Positions 7,695 through 17,595 of a stretch of 64,000 nt of DNA are shown here, in pieces. The position numbers and the translations under genes are program-made. The notes under the pieces were generated by a model. It made no database searches. It was not told the origin of the DNA and saw only the letters and a list, made by a program, of their open reading frames with translations. Source of the stretch: Cytophagales bacterium CG12_big_fil_rev_8_21_14_0_65_40_12 (lineage in GTDB: Bacteria > Bacteroidota > Bacteroidia > Cytophagales > Cyclobacteriaceae); the NCBI GenBank assembly GCA_002786855.1, contig PCUU01000026.1, positions 55,698-119,697 on the forward strand, given 5' to 3'. The stretch's first letter is position 1, and each line of letters begins with the position of its first letter.

Positions 7695-10304
7695 CTACTT
7701 CTTCAATTTCCCTTTAAGGTCGTTCAGTTTTAATAAAGCTTCTACTGGTGAAATGGTATTGATATCTAGGTTTTCCAAAATTTCTTTGATTTCCAGGAAT
7801 GTAGGATCAGCTTCGAAAAGGTTGAGTTGAAAGTTGTTTTTCGGAATGTCTTTGATTTTCTGATTCGTGTTATTTCGGATTTTATCCTTTTCTAAATGGC
7901 GCATAATTTCAGCTGCCCTGATTACCACAGGGTTGGGCATGCCCGCCATTTGTGCCACATGAATTCCGAAGCTGTGTTCGCTGCCACCCTCCTTAAGCTT
8001 ACGCATAAAAATCACCTTGTTGCCCACTTCCTTTACCGACACATTGAAGTTTTTAATGGCAGGAAAATCTTCTTGCAATTGGTTCAACTCATGATAATGG
8101 GTAGCAAAAAGCGTTTTGGGCTTAAATTTTTCGTGGTTGTGCAAGTACTCCACAATGGACCATGCGATCGAAATACCATCGTAAGTGCTGGTACCGCGAC
8201 CAATTTCGTCCATCAATACCAAGCTGCGATTGCTCAGGTTATTCAGAATACTGGCCGTTTCTGTCATCTCTACCATAAAAGTGGACTCTCCTTTTGACAG
8301 GTTATCACTGGCGCCTACTCTGGTAAATACCTTGTCAGTAATTCCTAAAATCGCGGATTTGGCGGGCACATAGCAGCCCATCTGAGCCATCAGCACTATC
8401 AACGCGGTTTGACGCAAAAGCGCGGATTTACCCGCCATGTTCGGTCCAGTAATGATCAGAATTTGATGCGTGTGATCATCTAAATAAACATCATTCGGTA
8501 CGTAGCTTTCGCCCACAGCCAATTGCTTTTCAATGACTGGGTGTCGGCCCTCTTGAATATCGATGATCATTTTATCGTTGATCTGCGGTCGGCAATAATG
8601 ATTGACCTCTGCCACGGTTGCGAAAGAAATCAAGCAATCGAGCATGCCGATGATTTTCGCGTTTTGCTGTACTTGAGCAGTGTAGTCAGATGCAAAGGCC
8701 ACTAAATCATTGAAGATTTGAAGTTCAATAGCTCCAATTTTATCCTCCGCTGTAAGGATTTTGTCCTCGTACGTTTTTAATTCTTCGGTAATATATCGTT
8801 CGGCATTCACCAAGGTCTGCTTTCTGATCCATTCTTCTGGCACCTTATCCTTATGCGAGTTAGTGACTTCTAAATAATAGCCAAAAACCTTATTATAAGC
8901 GATTTTCAAAGAACTAATCCCCGTTTTCTGGGTTTCGCGCTGTTGCAATTGAATCAAATAATCCTTTCCAGAGTAAGCGATTCTCCTCAAATCATCTAGC
9001 TCCTCATCAATCCCTTCATTCACCAAATCACCTTTGTGAATCAGCATCGGAGCGTCTTCTTTCAATTGCTCCTTAATACGATTCAAGAGTTGATCGCAAG
9101 GGTTAAGCTGATCGGCAAGGGCCTTCAAGGCTTTGTGATTGGCATTGCCGAGATAACCTTGAATGGGCTTTATATTTTCCAACGCCTTGCGCAATTGGTT
9201 CATTTCGCGAGGATTGATCCGGCCAACAGCAACTTTTGAAATCAACCTTTCTAAATCGCCAATGGGTTTAAGGTGTTGGCAAATTTCTTCGCGTAGCTCA
9301 TTATTGTCGGCAAAAGCATCCACAATGGAAAGCCTTTCTTCAATCCTACTTTTCTCTTTAAGCGGAAGCACCATCCAGCGCTTCATCAATCGGCTTCCCA
9401 TTGGGGTAAAGGTATGGTCGAGAATTTGAATTAGAGGAACGCCACCTTCTTGCTGAGGATAAACCAGCTCCAAATTGCGGATGGTAAACTTATCCAACCA
9501 AACGTATTTATCTTCTTCAATTCGACTGATGGCCGCAATATGCTTTACTTCTTTATGCTCAGTTTCTTCTAAATAATGCAGAATAGCACCTGATGCGATA
9601 ATGCCCAGGTTCAGGTTTTCAATCCCAAAACCTTTTAGATTGGCCGTGTCGAAATGATTGGTTAAACGCTCATATGCATAATCGTAAGCATAGACCCAAT
9701 CATCCAAATGGTAGGTGTTCAAGGACTCTTTAAAGCGATCGTAAAACACTTCGCGATTCGCTTTGCAGAAAATATATTCAGAAGGGTTAAAACTTTGAAC
9801 CAGCTTATCGATATATTCTTTCGAACCTTGTGCCGTTAGAAATTCTCCAGTTGAAAGGTCCAAAAAGGAAATTCCAACTTGGTCTCTGTCATAAAAAAGG
9901 GAGGCCAAATAATTATTTCTGCGCTTGTCAAGCACATTGTCGTTGAAAGACAGGCCTGGAGTTACTAATTCTGTAACGCCTCGTTTTACAATCCCTTTTA
10001 CTGATTTAGGATCTTCTAGTTGATCGCAAATTGCGACACGATTGCCCGCCCGCACCAATTTAGGAAGATAATTATCTAATGAATGATGCGGAAAACCTGC
10101 CAATTCAATATGGCTTGCTGAGCCGTTAGCTCGTTTGGTAAGCACAATATCCAGCACTTTACTGGCCTTGATGGCATCTTCGCCAAAAGTCTCATAGAAA
10201 TCGCCCACCCGAAACAGCAACAAAGCCCCAGGATGTTTGGCTTTGATGGCATTGTATTGCTTCATTAATGGAGTTTCACTTCCGTCAGACTTCGATTTGG
10301 CCAT
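7695..10304 (-). CDS. mutS: DNA mismatch repair protein MutS
   Basis: GPNMAGKSALLRQ Walker A, DEIGRGTSTYDGIS, FATHYHEL. Confidence 0.98.
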   Translation of the reverse strand: MAKSKSDGSETPLMKQYNAIKAKHPGALLLFRVGDFYETFGEDAIKASKVLDIVLTKRANGSASHIELAGFPHHSLDNYLPKLVRAGNRVAICDQLEDPKSVKGIVKRGVTELVTPGLSFNDNVLDKRRNNYLASLFYDRDQVGISFLDLSTGEFLTAQGSKEYIDKLVQSFNPSEYIFCKANREVFYDRFKESLNTYHLDDWVYAYDYAYERLTNHFDTANLKGFGIENLNLGIIASGAILHYLEETEHKEVKHIAAISRIEEDKYVWLDKFTIRNLELVYPQQEGGVPLIQILDHTFTPMGSRLMKRWMVLPLKEKSRIEERLSIVDAFADNNELREEICQHLKPIGDLERLISKVAVGRINPREMNQLRKALENIKPIQGYLGNANHKALKALADQLNPCDQLLNRIKEQLKEDAPMLIHKGDLVNEGIDEELDDLRRIAYSGKDYLIQLQQRETQKTGISSLKIAYNKVFGYYLEVTNSHKDKVPEEWIRKQTLVNAERYITEELKTYEDKILTAEDKIGAIELQIFNDLVAFASDYTAQVQQNAKIIGMLDCLISFATVAEVNHYCRPQINDKMIIDIQEGRHPVIEKQLAVGESYVPNDVYLDDHTHQILIITGPNMAGKSALLRQTALIVLMAQMGCYVPAKSAILGITDKVFTRVGASDNLSKGESTFMVEMTETASILNNLSNRSLVLMDEIGRGTSTYDGISIAWSIVEYLHNHEKFKPKTLFATHYHELNQLQEDFPAIKNFNVSVKEVGNKVIFMRKLKEGGSEHSFGIHVAQMAGMPNPVVIRAAEIMRHLEKDKIRNNTNQKIKDIPKNNFQLNLFEADPTFLEIKEILENLDINTISPVEALLKLNDLKGKLKK

Positions 10305-10436
10305 AAACTAGGGTTGAATTTTTCTACGCCTTCAAAAATAGAAAAATCTTATGCGCTTTCTATTTATCAGCTACAAAACTGCTGTTGGCTTACAGCCTCT
10401 CCTCCAAGATTCCTCTTTGATTGATTTCCTGTCATT

Positions 10437-10575
10437 ATGAACAACAATTTCTCGAAGTGGCTGAATACGAGAATTAAGATTTAGAGAAAGGCCTGTGTGA
10501 AGGGTTCAAAGTACTTTAAATACGGGGCACGGCATTCGCACTCCATCGAGTAATTAAATTCTAAACCATTATTTA
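10437..10575 (+). repeat. paralogous leader copy A (degenerate mini-ORF)
   Basis: Aligns with 12230..12380; both begin ATGAAnAAnAATTTC and share GGCACGSCATTCGCA and CTAAAC before the lipoprotein ATG. Confidence 0.65.
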
Positions 10576-11966
10576 TGAAATTTTTAAAATCAATATTCGC
10601 CACACTTTTAATTCTTCCGGCACTGCTCTTTACCAGCTGTGCTGATAAGAACAATCCGCCAACAGTACCAACAGTGGTATCAACTGTACCATCGGTAGAT
10701 GCGGTTGATGTTGCCATAACTACTCCTATTGAATTCAATTTCAGTGAAGAGATGGATGTTAACAGCATTAACGAAACCACGATAACGGTTTTGGAGGGGC
10801 CGAACGCCATAACAGGTGCCGTAACTTATGCCAATGGAACGGCAACATTTACTCCTAATGCAGATTTAGCTTATAATAAAACCTTTACCGCTATAGTTTC
10901 AATTGATGCCACCAGTACCGAGGGCGTAGCATTAGCAAGTGCTTTTATTCTGACCTTCACCACGAGTATAGAGATAGATAATGCTGCACCAATTATCAAT
11001 TCTACTGCTCCTTTGAACGATGCACAAGATGTTCCAAGAAACAAAACAGTTTCCATCATTTTCAATGAGGCCATGGATCCTTCAACTGTAAATGCAAATA
11101 CCTTTATCTTGAAACAGGGTTCTACGGTAATTGTGGGTGAAGTAGCTTATAGTGGAACTACCGCTACTTTTACTTCAAACACTAACCTGGATGCCAACAA
11201 AGAATATACTGCAACCATTACTACTGGAGCGAAGGATATTTCAGGAAACGCTTTGGCGAGCAATACAAGTTGGGATTTCACCACAGGTGGTACCGCTGCA
11301 ATACTGAGTGCCGTTAATCTTCGTAGTGCGAGTAATTATGTGATTCTTGCAAAAACTGCGATCAATAATAGCTCAACATCTGCCATCACGGGTCATTTGG
11401 GCTTAAGTCCAGCTGCTACCTCATACATCACAGGTTTAGCTTTGGTTGATTTCACAGGCTATGCTACTTCGGCACAAGTAACTGGAAATGTTTATGCAGC
11501 AGATATGGCTGACCCTACTCCTGTTACACTCACAACAGCTGTGAGTGATATGATCACCGCTTATAATGACGCTGCTGGAAGACCTTCTCCAGATTTTCTA
11601 GAACTTGGTACAGGCAATATTGGTGGTATGACATTGGAAGCTGGTCTGTACAAATGGACCAATACCGTTACCATTCCCACTGACCTTACTTTAACTGGTG
11701 GAGCAAATGACATTTGGATTTTCCAAGTCGCTGGTGACCTTACTCAAAGTGCTGCGGTGAACATTATATTAAATGGTGGAGCTCAGGCCAAGAACATTTA
11801 CTGGCAAGTCGCTGGTGAAGCCACTTTCGGGACAACTTCACATTTTGAAGGAAATGTACTTTCAATGACTGGCATTACATTCTTAACATCCGCGTCCATG
11901 ACAGGGCGTGCTTTAGCTCAAACTGCCGTGATTTTAGATGCAAATGCAATCACTAAAGTGCAATAA
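10575..11966 (+). CDS. lipoprotein with two SbsA/Big_5-type Ig-like domains and a C-terminal ice-binding-like (DUF3494) domain
   Basis: Lipobox LFTSC; TxPxxDAVDVAITTPIEFNFSEEMD repeats; AVNLRSASNYVILAKTAINNSSTSAITGHLGLSPAATSYITG and GNVLSMTGITFLTSASMTGRALAQTAVILDANAIT typical of DUF3494. Confidence 0.9.
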   Translation: MKFLKSIFATLLILPALLFTSCADKNNPPTVPTVVSTVPSVDAVDVAITTPIEFNFSEEMDVNSINETTITVLEGPNAITGAVTYANGTATFTPNADLAYNKTFTAIVSIDATSTEGVALASAFILTFTTSIEIDNAAPIINSTAPLNDAQDVPRNKTVSIIFNEAMDPSTVNANTFILKQGSTVIVGEVAYSGTTATFTSNTNLDANKEYTATITTGAKDISGNALASNTSWDFTTGGTAAILSAVNLRSASNYVILAKTAINNSSTSAITGHLGLSPAATSYITGLALVDFTGYATSAQVTGNVYAADMADPTPVTLTTAVSDMITAYNDAAGRPSPDFLELGTGNIGGMTLEAGLYKWTNTVTIPTDLTLTGGANDIWIFQVAGDLTQSAAVNIILNGGAQAKNIYWQVAGEATFGTTSHFEGNVLSMTGITFLTSASMTGRALAQTAVILDANAITKVQ

Positions 11967-11989
11967 AACTTAACAATTCATACCATCGA

Positions 11990-12023
11990 AAAAGGCTGCT
12001 CAATTGAATTGAGTGGCCTTTAT
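11990..12023 (+). terminator. terminator after the ice-binding-like gene
   Basis: AAAGGC-TG-CTCAATT...AATTGAG-TG-GCCTTT hairpin. Confidence 0.65.
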
Positions 12024-12229
12024 ATTACCGTTCAATTCTGAGACAAGCAATCAAATCAATTTTACTTTAACGAGGGACAAATCCAATATGAATGCCTGCT
12101 CTGGAGGGCTCTTGATCGAAATGCATAGCGAATAGCGTTTCACTTCCTTGGGTTTGCTTTTGGACATAAAACTGTAGCATACTTCATGCTTCTCACTAAA
12201 GATTTCGTTTTGCGTGTATCCATTTCAAT

Positions 12230-12380
12230 ATGAAAAAGAATTTCCCAAAGTGACTAAAGACTGACCTTGGCATTTGGCAAAAAGCCTTGAAACAGGCCTT
12301 TAAAGTACCATTTTAGCATGCGGCACGCCATTCGCAAACAAATAGGCAGATAGTTTATTTCTAAACAAAACCAATAATTA
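12230..12380 (+). repeat. paralogous leader copy B (degenerate mini-ORF)
   Basis: See copy A at 10437..10575; in-frame ARHS(H/Q) conserved despite internal stops. Confidence 0.65.
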
Positions 12381-13297
12381 TGAAAACTTTAAAAGCATTT
12401 ATCGCGACACTTTTAATTGTTCCAGCACTCATTTTTTCGAGCTGTGACGATGATAACTCATCAGAATTAGACGGCACGGGAACTGCGAGACTTGAAGCCA
12501 CTGATGCGGCAGTTGATTCAGAAAATATTACTGGTGTTTTTCTTTCAGTAGACGAAGCTCAATTTATAGCCAACGGCCAGGTACAAAATTCCATTACTTT
12601 TGACACTCCTGAGGAATTTAACCTTATGGATTTTCAGAACGGTAACACTCACTTTTTAGGCGAAGCTGAATTACAAGCCGGAGCTTATGAAGAAGTTAGA
12701 TTGATTTTAACTTCAGCAAACCAAGCCTATGTTGAATTTGCAGATCAAACCAAATCACAAATCAATGTACCCAGCGGATCGACTTCTGGTTACAAAATCA
12801 AAGGTGATTTCGAAATTCTAGCAGACGGCACCACTGAGCTTGTAGCCGATGTAGATTTAAGAAAAGCCTTGGTAAAAAGAGGCAATGGAGAATTCAATCT
12901 TAGACCAACGGCCAGATTGATTGCTAAATCTACAACTGGAAAAATTGAAGGAAATGTGAACGATCAAAGCATGCAAAATGCCGATAAGGTTGTGGTATAT
13001 GCTTACTTAGAAGGCACATTCAATGAGGCGGAAACAAGCGAACCTGCGGACGGTGAAACCAGATTTGAAAACGCTGTTAACAGTGCAACTGTTGATGCCT
13101 TCGGTAACTTTACCTTGGCTTTTATGCCAGAGGGAGATTATGAACTAATTGTTGCCAACTATTCAGAAAATCAAATTGAAAACAGGTTTGACTTTCAAAC
13201 TGCAACAAGTGTTGATGTCACCGTCAATGGCAGTGTAGTTTCTATCTTCAGTGTAAGTGCAAGAACAACCACCAACTTGTTCATCGGCTTATTTTAA
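12380..13297 (+). CDS. DUF4382-type lipoprotein
   Basis: Lipobox LIFSSC; GTARLEATDAAVDSENITGVFLSVDEAQ...; signal peptide similar to that of the 10575 gene. Confidence 0.78.
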   Translation: MKTLKAFIATLLIVPALIFSSCDDDNSSELDGTGTARLEATDAAVDSENITGVFLSVDEAQFIANGQVQNSITFDTPEEFNLMDFQNGNTHFLGEAELQAGAYEEVRLILTSANQAYVEFADQTKSQINVPSGSTSGYKIKGDFEILADGTTELVADVDLRKALVKRGNGEFNLRPTARLIAKSTTGKIEGNVNDQSMQNADKVVVYAYLEGTFNEAETSEPADGETRFENAVNSATVDAFGNFTLAFMPEGDYELIVANYSENQIENRFDFQTATSVDVTVNGSVVSIFSVSARTTTNLFIGLF

Positions 13298-13305
13298 AAA
13301 TAGCT

Positions 13306-13336
13306 CAAAGGCTTCCTGAAGATCAGGAAGCCTTTA
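13306..13336 (+). terminator. Rho-independent terminator
   Basis: AAAGGCTTCCTGA-AGA-TCAGGAAGCCTTT. Confidence 0.85.
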
Positions 13337-13414
13337 TTTGCTTGGTGCATTAATTTACCCGAAACCGAAATACCCCGTATATTGTAAAAAAGTATAAACC
13401 GCTCTTCTATTAAA

Positions 13415-15817
13415 ATGGCTCAACTCAAGCATAATTTGCGACACACCCTAGCCTGGATGGTCAACCTTATTTTGATTGTGCTCACCGTTATAATTTCTGT
13501 TGCTGGATATCAGGCCTATTTTAGGCTTGATAATATGGTAAATGAGCTGCAAGAAAATGCAGAACCTAATTATAATTTATTAATCCTGAAGGAGGTGTCA
13601 TTTTTCGTGAATGAGATGGAACGCGAAGTAGAATCTTACAGGAGCAATCCCAAGCCAGAATTTCTAAGAAGTTTCAATGAAGCTTTAAACGATAGCCAAT
13701 ACTTGCTCGATTCCTTAAAAACCCAGTACAATCGAGCAGATCTCAAGCAAAATTGCGATTCACTGTCTTATTTGATCAAAGAAAGGGCCAAGATTCAAAC
13801 CAAGCTTTCGGCTTTGAACAACAATCTTTTAGGCAATACGCTTGAAGAACTTACCGCAAGAATTAATGAAATCCCTAAAGTTTTAGCCGCTGCCGACACG
13901 ATAGATACAGAAGTTAAAAAGCGTGGCTTAATCGGAAGAATTTTTACTAAAAAACCAAAAGAAGACACCGTTCAGGTTCCTTCTCAATCAGAAATATTAC
14001 AAAATGAAATCATGGCAGAACTGGCTAAGGCCAAAGAAGAAAGTACAGAAAAAGACAACGCATTACAATACCAACTCGCCTATCTGGAAAGGGAGTCAAG
14101 GGTTCTTCAAGACCATATCATTGACTTGATCGACAGCATGGAAAGCCATGAATTGGAAGCTGCAAGAACGCATGTTGCCAGCGTTCAGGGACTGGCCAAA
14201 GACACCAACCGCGAGGTTGTCATCTTTTCTGTTTTGTCAAGTGTATTGCTTCTAATTACGCTCTTTAGTCAGCTTAACTATGTGGGCAGAAATAGAAAAT
14301 ACCAGGCCGTGCTTCGCGAAGCCAAGAAAAACGCGGAAGATTTAGCCAAAGCCAAAGAAAAATTCCTGGCCAATATGAGCCATGAAATTCGGACACCTAT
14401 GAACGCCATTTCGGGTTTCACCAACCAGCTTTTGAAAAACACAGAAAATGGGGAACAAAAAGAGCAGCTCCAAATCATAAAAAGTTCTTCGGATCACCTG
14501 CTTCATTTGCTCAACGACATCCTCGATTTGTCTAAACTTCAAGCCAGAAAAGTAACGCTAAACAAGCAAAATATCGACCTTCATCAGTTACTGAAAGACT
14601 GCACTTCCATCTTTCAAGAAATGGCCAACCAAAAGGGACTGGCACTGAATTTAGAAATGAATGAAGTACCTGAATTTGTGGTGGCTGACGAGCAGCGCAT
14701 CCGTCAAATTCTACTCAACTTGATTCACAACGCGATAAAATTTACCGACCAAGGGCATATCAAATTGATCGCCTCTTCTACTCGTATGAAGGGAGATGCC
14801 GTTCAGCTCAGGCTAGAAGTAAAAGATTCTGGAATCGGGATTGCCAAAGACCAACAAACAAAAATATTCGAAGAGTTTGAGCAGGCCAATACGGGCGATC
14901 AAGCGAAAGGAACAGGTCTTGGACTGGCCATTTCAACCATGCTCGTAAAACTGCACAATGGCCAGCTCTCCATTGAAAGCGAGCCGAATAAGGGTACTTC
15001 TATGATCGTTAGTCTTCCTGTTTCCATTGGAACAAAAGAAGAAAGCGATGCCCAAAAAGAACCCATGAATTTAGTAAAGCTCACCGCGATATCTATTTTG
15101 GTAGCAGACGATGAGCCCTTCAACCTAAAACTTCTCGAAACCATTTTCAAAGGACACAATGTCAACTTGGCCTTGGCCAAAGATGGCAAGGAGGCCATGG
15201 AATTCTTGAAAAATAAAGCATTTGATATCGCCATCCTCGATGCAAAAATGCCCGGTTTTTCAGGCCTCGAAATAGTGCAGCGCATCAGGCGAGAAGGCGG
15301 GCCAAACAGCGAAATTCCTATGATTGCCTTAACAGCCACCATTTCTGAAACAGAAAGAGCGCAAAGCCTTAAGGCTGGTTTCAATCATATATTGAAAAAG
15401 CCGTTTAACGAAGATGATCTCATCAGACTGATAGAAAGAGAAACCAATAGACGTAAAGCCAAGGCCGTAATGAACGTTCACCAATCGGAAAAAGCACCTG
15501 TATTTGATTTGACCAGCCTCAGCCAAATGGGCGATCAAGATTTCGTCAATGAAATGATCCGCATTTTCAAATCAAGTTCTGCCCGGAGCATAGAAAACTG
15601 CAAAAAGGCAGTGAAGCTCAAAATCAGGGATGGCATTAGCAACGAGGCGCATAAAATGTTGCCCCCTGCCAGGCACTTGAGTGCCAATGAATTGGTTAGG
15701 GCATTGGAGGCCTTGCAACGCAATGCCTTTAAAGAAAGCTTTGATGAATTGACTGCACGAATTACAGAAATAGAAATCTTATATACGGGAATTAAAGAAG
15801 CACTGAGCCCTAAATAA
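13415..15817 (+). CDS. hybrid sensor histidine kinase/response regulator with C-terminal HPt-like domain
   Basis: KFLANMSHEIRTPMNAISGF H-box; ILVADDEPFNLKLLETIF receiver; C-terminal SNEAHKMLPPARHLSA HPt-like. Confidence 0.92.
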   Translation: MAQLKHNLRHTLAWMVNLILIVLTVIISVAGYQAYFRLDNMVNELQENAEPNYNLLILKEVSFFVNEMEREVESYRSNPKPEFLRSFNEALNDSQYLLDSLKTQYNRADLKQNCDSLSYLIKERAKIQTKLSALNNNLLGNTLEELTARINEIPKVLAAADTIDTEVKKRGLIGRIFTKKPKEDTVQVPSQSEILQNEIMAELAKAKEESTEKDNALQYQLAYLERESRVLQDHIIDLIDSMESHELEAARTHVASVQGLAKDTNREVVIFSVLSSVLLLITLFSQLNYVGRNRKYQAVLREAKKNAEDLAKAKEKFLANMSHEIRTPMNAISGFTNQLLKNTENGEQKEQLQIIKSSSDHLLHLLNDILDLSKLQARKVTLNKQNIDLHQLLKDCTSIFQEMANQKGLALNLEMNEVPEFVVADEQRIRQILLNLIHNAIKFTDQGHIKLIASSTRMKGDAVQLRLEVKDSGIGIAKDQQTKIFEEFEQANTGDQAKGTGLGLAISTMLVKLHNGQLSIESEPNKGTSMIVSLPVSIGTKEESDAQKEPMNLVKLTAISILVADDEPFNLKLLETIFKGHNVNLALAKDGKEAMEFLKNKAFDIAILDAKMPGFSGLEIVQRIRREGGPNSEIPMIALTATISETERAQSLKAGFNHILKKPFNEDDLIRLIERETNRRKAKAVMNVHQSEKAPVFDLTSLSQMGDQDFVNEMIRIFKSSSARSIENCKKAVKLKIRDGISNEAHKMLPPARHLSANELVRALEALQRNAFKESFDELTARITEIEILYTGIKEALSPK

Positions 15818-16283
15818 TGCTCAATTGCTTCCCTTGTTTAGCCGCCTTTTTATCCTTGGCAGTACCAATCGCAATGCCCAAAATAAGCCCTAAAACAATT
15901 CCTATTGGACTAATTAAGTTGAAAAGACTTTCAAAACCATAGAGCGTTCCAGCAATAAAGCCCAGCGGAATACCAACGAACATTGTTCCATTGAACAGCC
16001 ATTTTGTACGATAGTATAGCCGAGTAGTAAGCCCAAATTCCTTTCTCAGTACATCGGAAACATCCGTTTTCAAAGCCGTAAGTTGCCTAACATAGATAAG
16101 GTCTGTGGAAAGGACTACATCGAGTCGTTTCAAGGCTTCTGAAAATTTGGCCTTTGGGATGTGTTTTGACTCCATCGTTTCGAACAAACTGATCAATTGA
16201 TCCAACACCTTAAAGCAATGAAGGTTCTTCTCCTCTTCAGAGGCCACACGTAATTTCTCTAGAATGGGCGAATAGTTTGGCAT
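15810..16283 (-). CDS. hypothetical membrane protein
   Basis: 157-aa ORF with C-terminal glycine-rich hydrophobic hairpin; stop overlaps the convergent kinase gene by 8 nt. Confidence 0.6.
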   Translation of the reverse strand: MPNYSPILEKLRVASEEEKNLHCFKVLDQLISLFETMESKHIPKAKFSEALKRLDVVLSTDLIYVRQLTALKTDVSDVLRKEFGLTTRLYYRTKWLFNGTMFVGIPLGFIAGTLYGFESLFNLISPIGIVLGLILGIAIGTAKDKKAAKQGKQLSII

Positions 16284-16449
16284 GGGATGGTTTTAGCAGA
16301 TAATAATAAAGAATAAAACGATGCCTTCTGCCTTAAGTTGACCTCAATTTCTTAAAAAAAATCAGCCTCCTTGAAATTATTTCTGCCGCATCATGGTTTC
16401 ATTGAAGCTCCGTTCTTGGGGCAAGTCATTCAGAAAAATCTCAAAAATT

Positions 16450-17535
16450 ATGTCAGAATATAAACTGTTTAGTGAATTCAAATTGGGTGATATCACCCTC
16501 AAAAACAGAGTTGTTATGGCGCCCATGACCCGTTCAAGGGCGGTAGAAAAAAACACCGCTAATGCATTAATCGCAGAATACTATGAACAGCGTTCAGAAG
16601 CTGGATTGATCATTACAGAAGGTACTTCACCATCGCCAAATGGCTTAGGTTACCCTCGCATTCCAGGATTGTTCAATCAGCAACAAGTGGATGGATGGAG
16701 ATTAGTTACAGAAAAAGTGCACGAAGCTGGCTCTAAGATCTTCGTTCAGTTGATGCACACTGGTGCGGTGGGTAATGTCGAAAACTTGCCTGAGGGTGCC
16801 AAAGTACTTTCTCCAAGTGGGTTGCTTGTCAGTGGTCAAATGTATGTGGATGGAAAAGGTATGCAAGACCATACTGTTCCTTCGGCCATGACGACAACAG
16901 AAGTGAAATCTACCATTCAGGAATATATTAATGCAGCCAAACTGGCGATCGAAGCTGGTTTCGATGGCGTGGAAATCCATGGCGCCAACGGCTACTTAGT
17001 AGAACAATTTATCAATCCAAAAGCCAATCAGCGCACCGATGAATATGGTGGATCAATAGAAAACAGAAGCCGCTTTGCGATTGAAATTGCACAAGGCATG
17101 GCAGATGCCATTGGAAAAGGCAAAGTGGGTATCCGACTTTCGCCATTTGGGGTTTTCAACGACATGGGTGAATTTGAAGGGATTGATGAGCAATTCAAAT
17201 ACATTGCTGAAGCGATGAATAAGATTGGTATTGCCTACATTCATATAGTAGACCATTCGCATATGGGTGCTCCAGAAGTGCCTCAAAGGGTGAAAGATAT
17301 TATTCGCAATAATTTTAAGGGAGCTTACATTTTAAGTGGTGGCTACAACAAAGAAAGGGCCGAAAATGACTTGCAGGCCAATAAAGGAGAGCTAGTTGCT
17401 TTTGGAGTTCCATTTATTGCTAACCCTGATTTGGTGACTAGAATGAAAAAAGACATCGCTTTGGCGAACCCAGATCAAAATACATTTTATACCCCGGGGG
17501 TTCAAGGCTATACCGATTATCCAAAGGCTGATTAA
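16450..17535 (+). CDS. alkene reductase (Old Yellow Enzyme/NemA family)
   Basis: LKNRVVMAPMTRSRA, VEIHGANGYLVEQFINPKANQRTDEYGGSIENRSRF; start MSEYKLFSEF. Confidence 0.95.
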   Translation: MSEYKLFSEFKLGDITLKNRVVMAPMTRSRAVEKNTANALIAEYYEQRSEAGLIITEGTSPSPNGLGYPRIPGLFNQQQVDGWRLVTEKVHEAGSKIFVQLMHTGAVGNVENLPEGAKVLSPSGLLVSGQMYVDGKGMQDHTVPSAMTTTEVKSTIQEYINAAKLAIEAGFDGVEIHGANGYLVEQFINPKANQRTDEYGGSIENRSRFAIEIAQGMADAIGKGKVGIRLSPFGVFNDMGEFEGIDEQFKYIAEAMNKIGIAYIHIVDHSHMGAPEVPQRVKDIIRNNFKGAYILSGGYNKERAENDLQANKGELVAFGVPFIANPDLVTRMKKDIALANPDQNTFYTPGVQGYTDYPKAD

Positions 17536-17557
17536 AAGTACTAAATCGTATTTACCA

Positions 17558-17591
17558 AGAGGAAAGCACATTCATGCTTTCCTCTTTTTTT
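17558..17591 (+). terminator. Rho-independent terminator
   Basis: AGAGGAAAGCA-CATTCA-TGCTTTCCTCT-TTTTTT. Confidence 0.9.
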
Positions 17592-17595
17592 CCTC

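Noticed and set aside
7896-8297. 133-aa plus-strand ORF within mutS
   Set aside because: Antisense to mutS conserved motifs.
10481-10810. 109-aa minus-strand ORF overlapping the ice-binding-like gene start
   Set aside because: Overlaps the signal peptide and Ig domain of a convincing CDS; the shared leader is better explained on the plus strand.
14899-15384. 161-aa minus-strand ORF inside the hybrid kinase gene
   Set aside because: Antisense to conserved kinase and receiver domains; no independent support.
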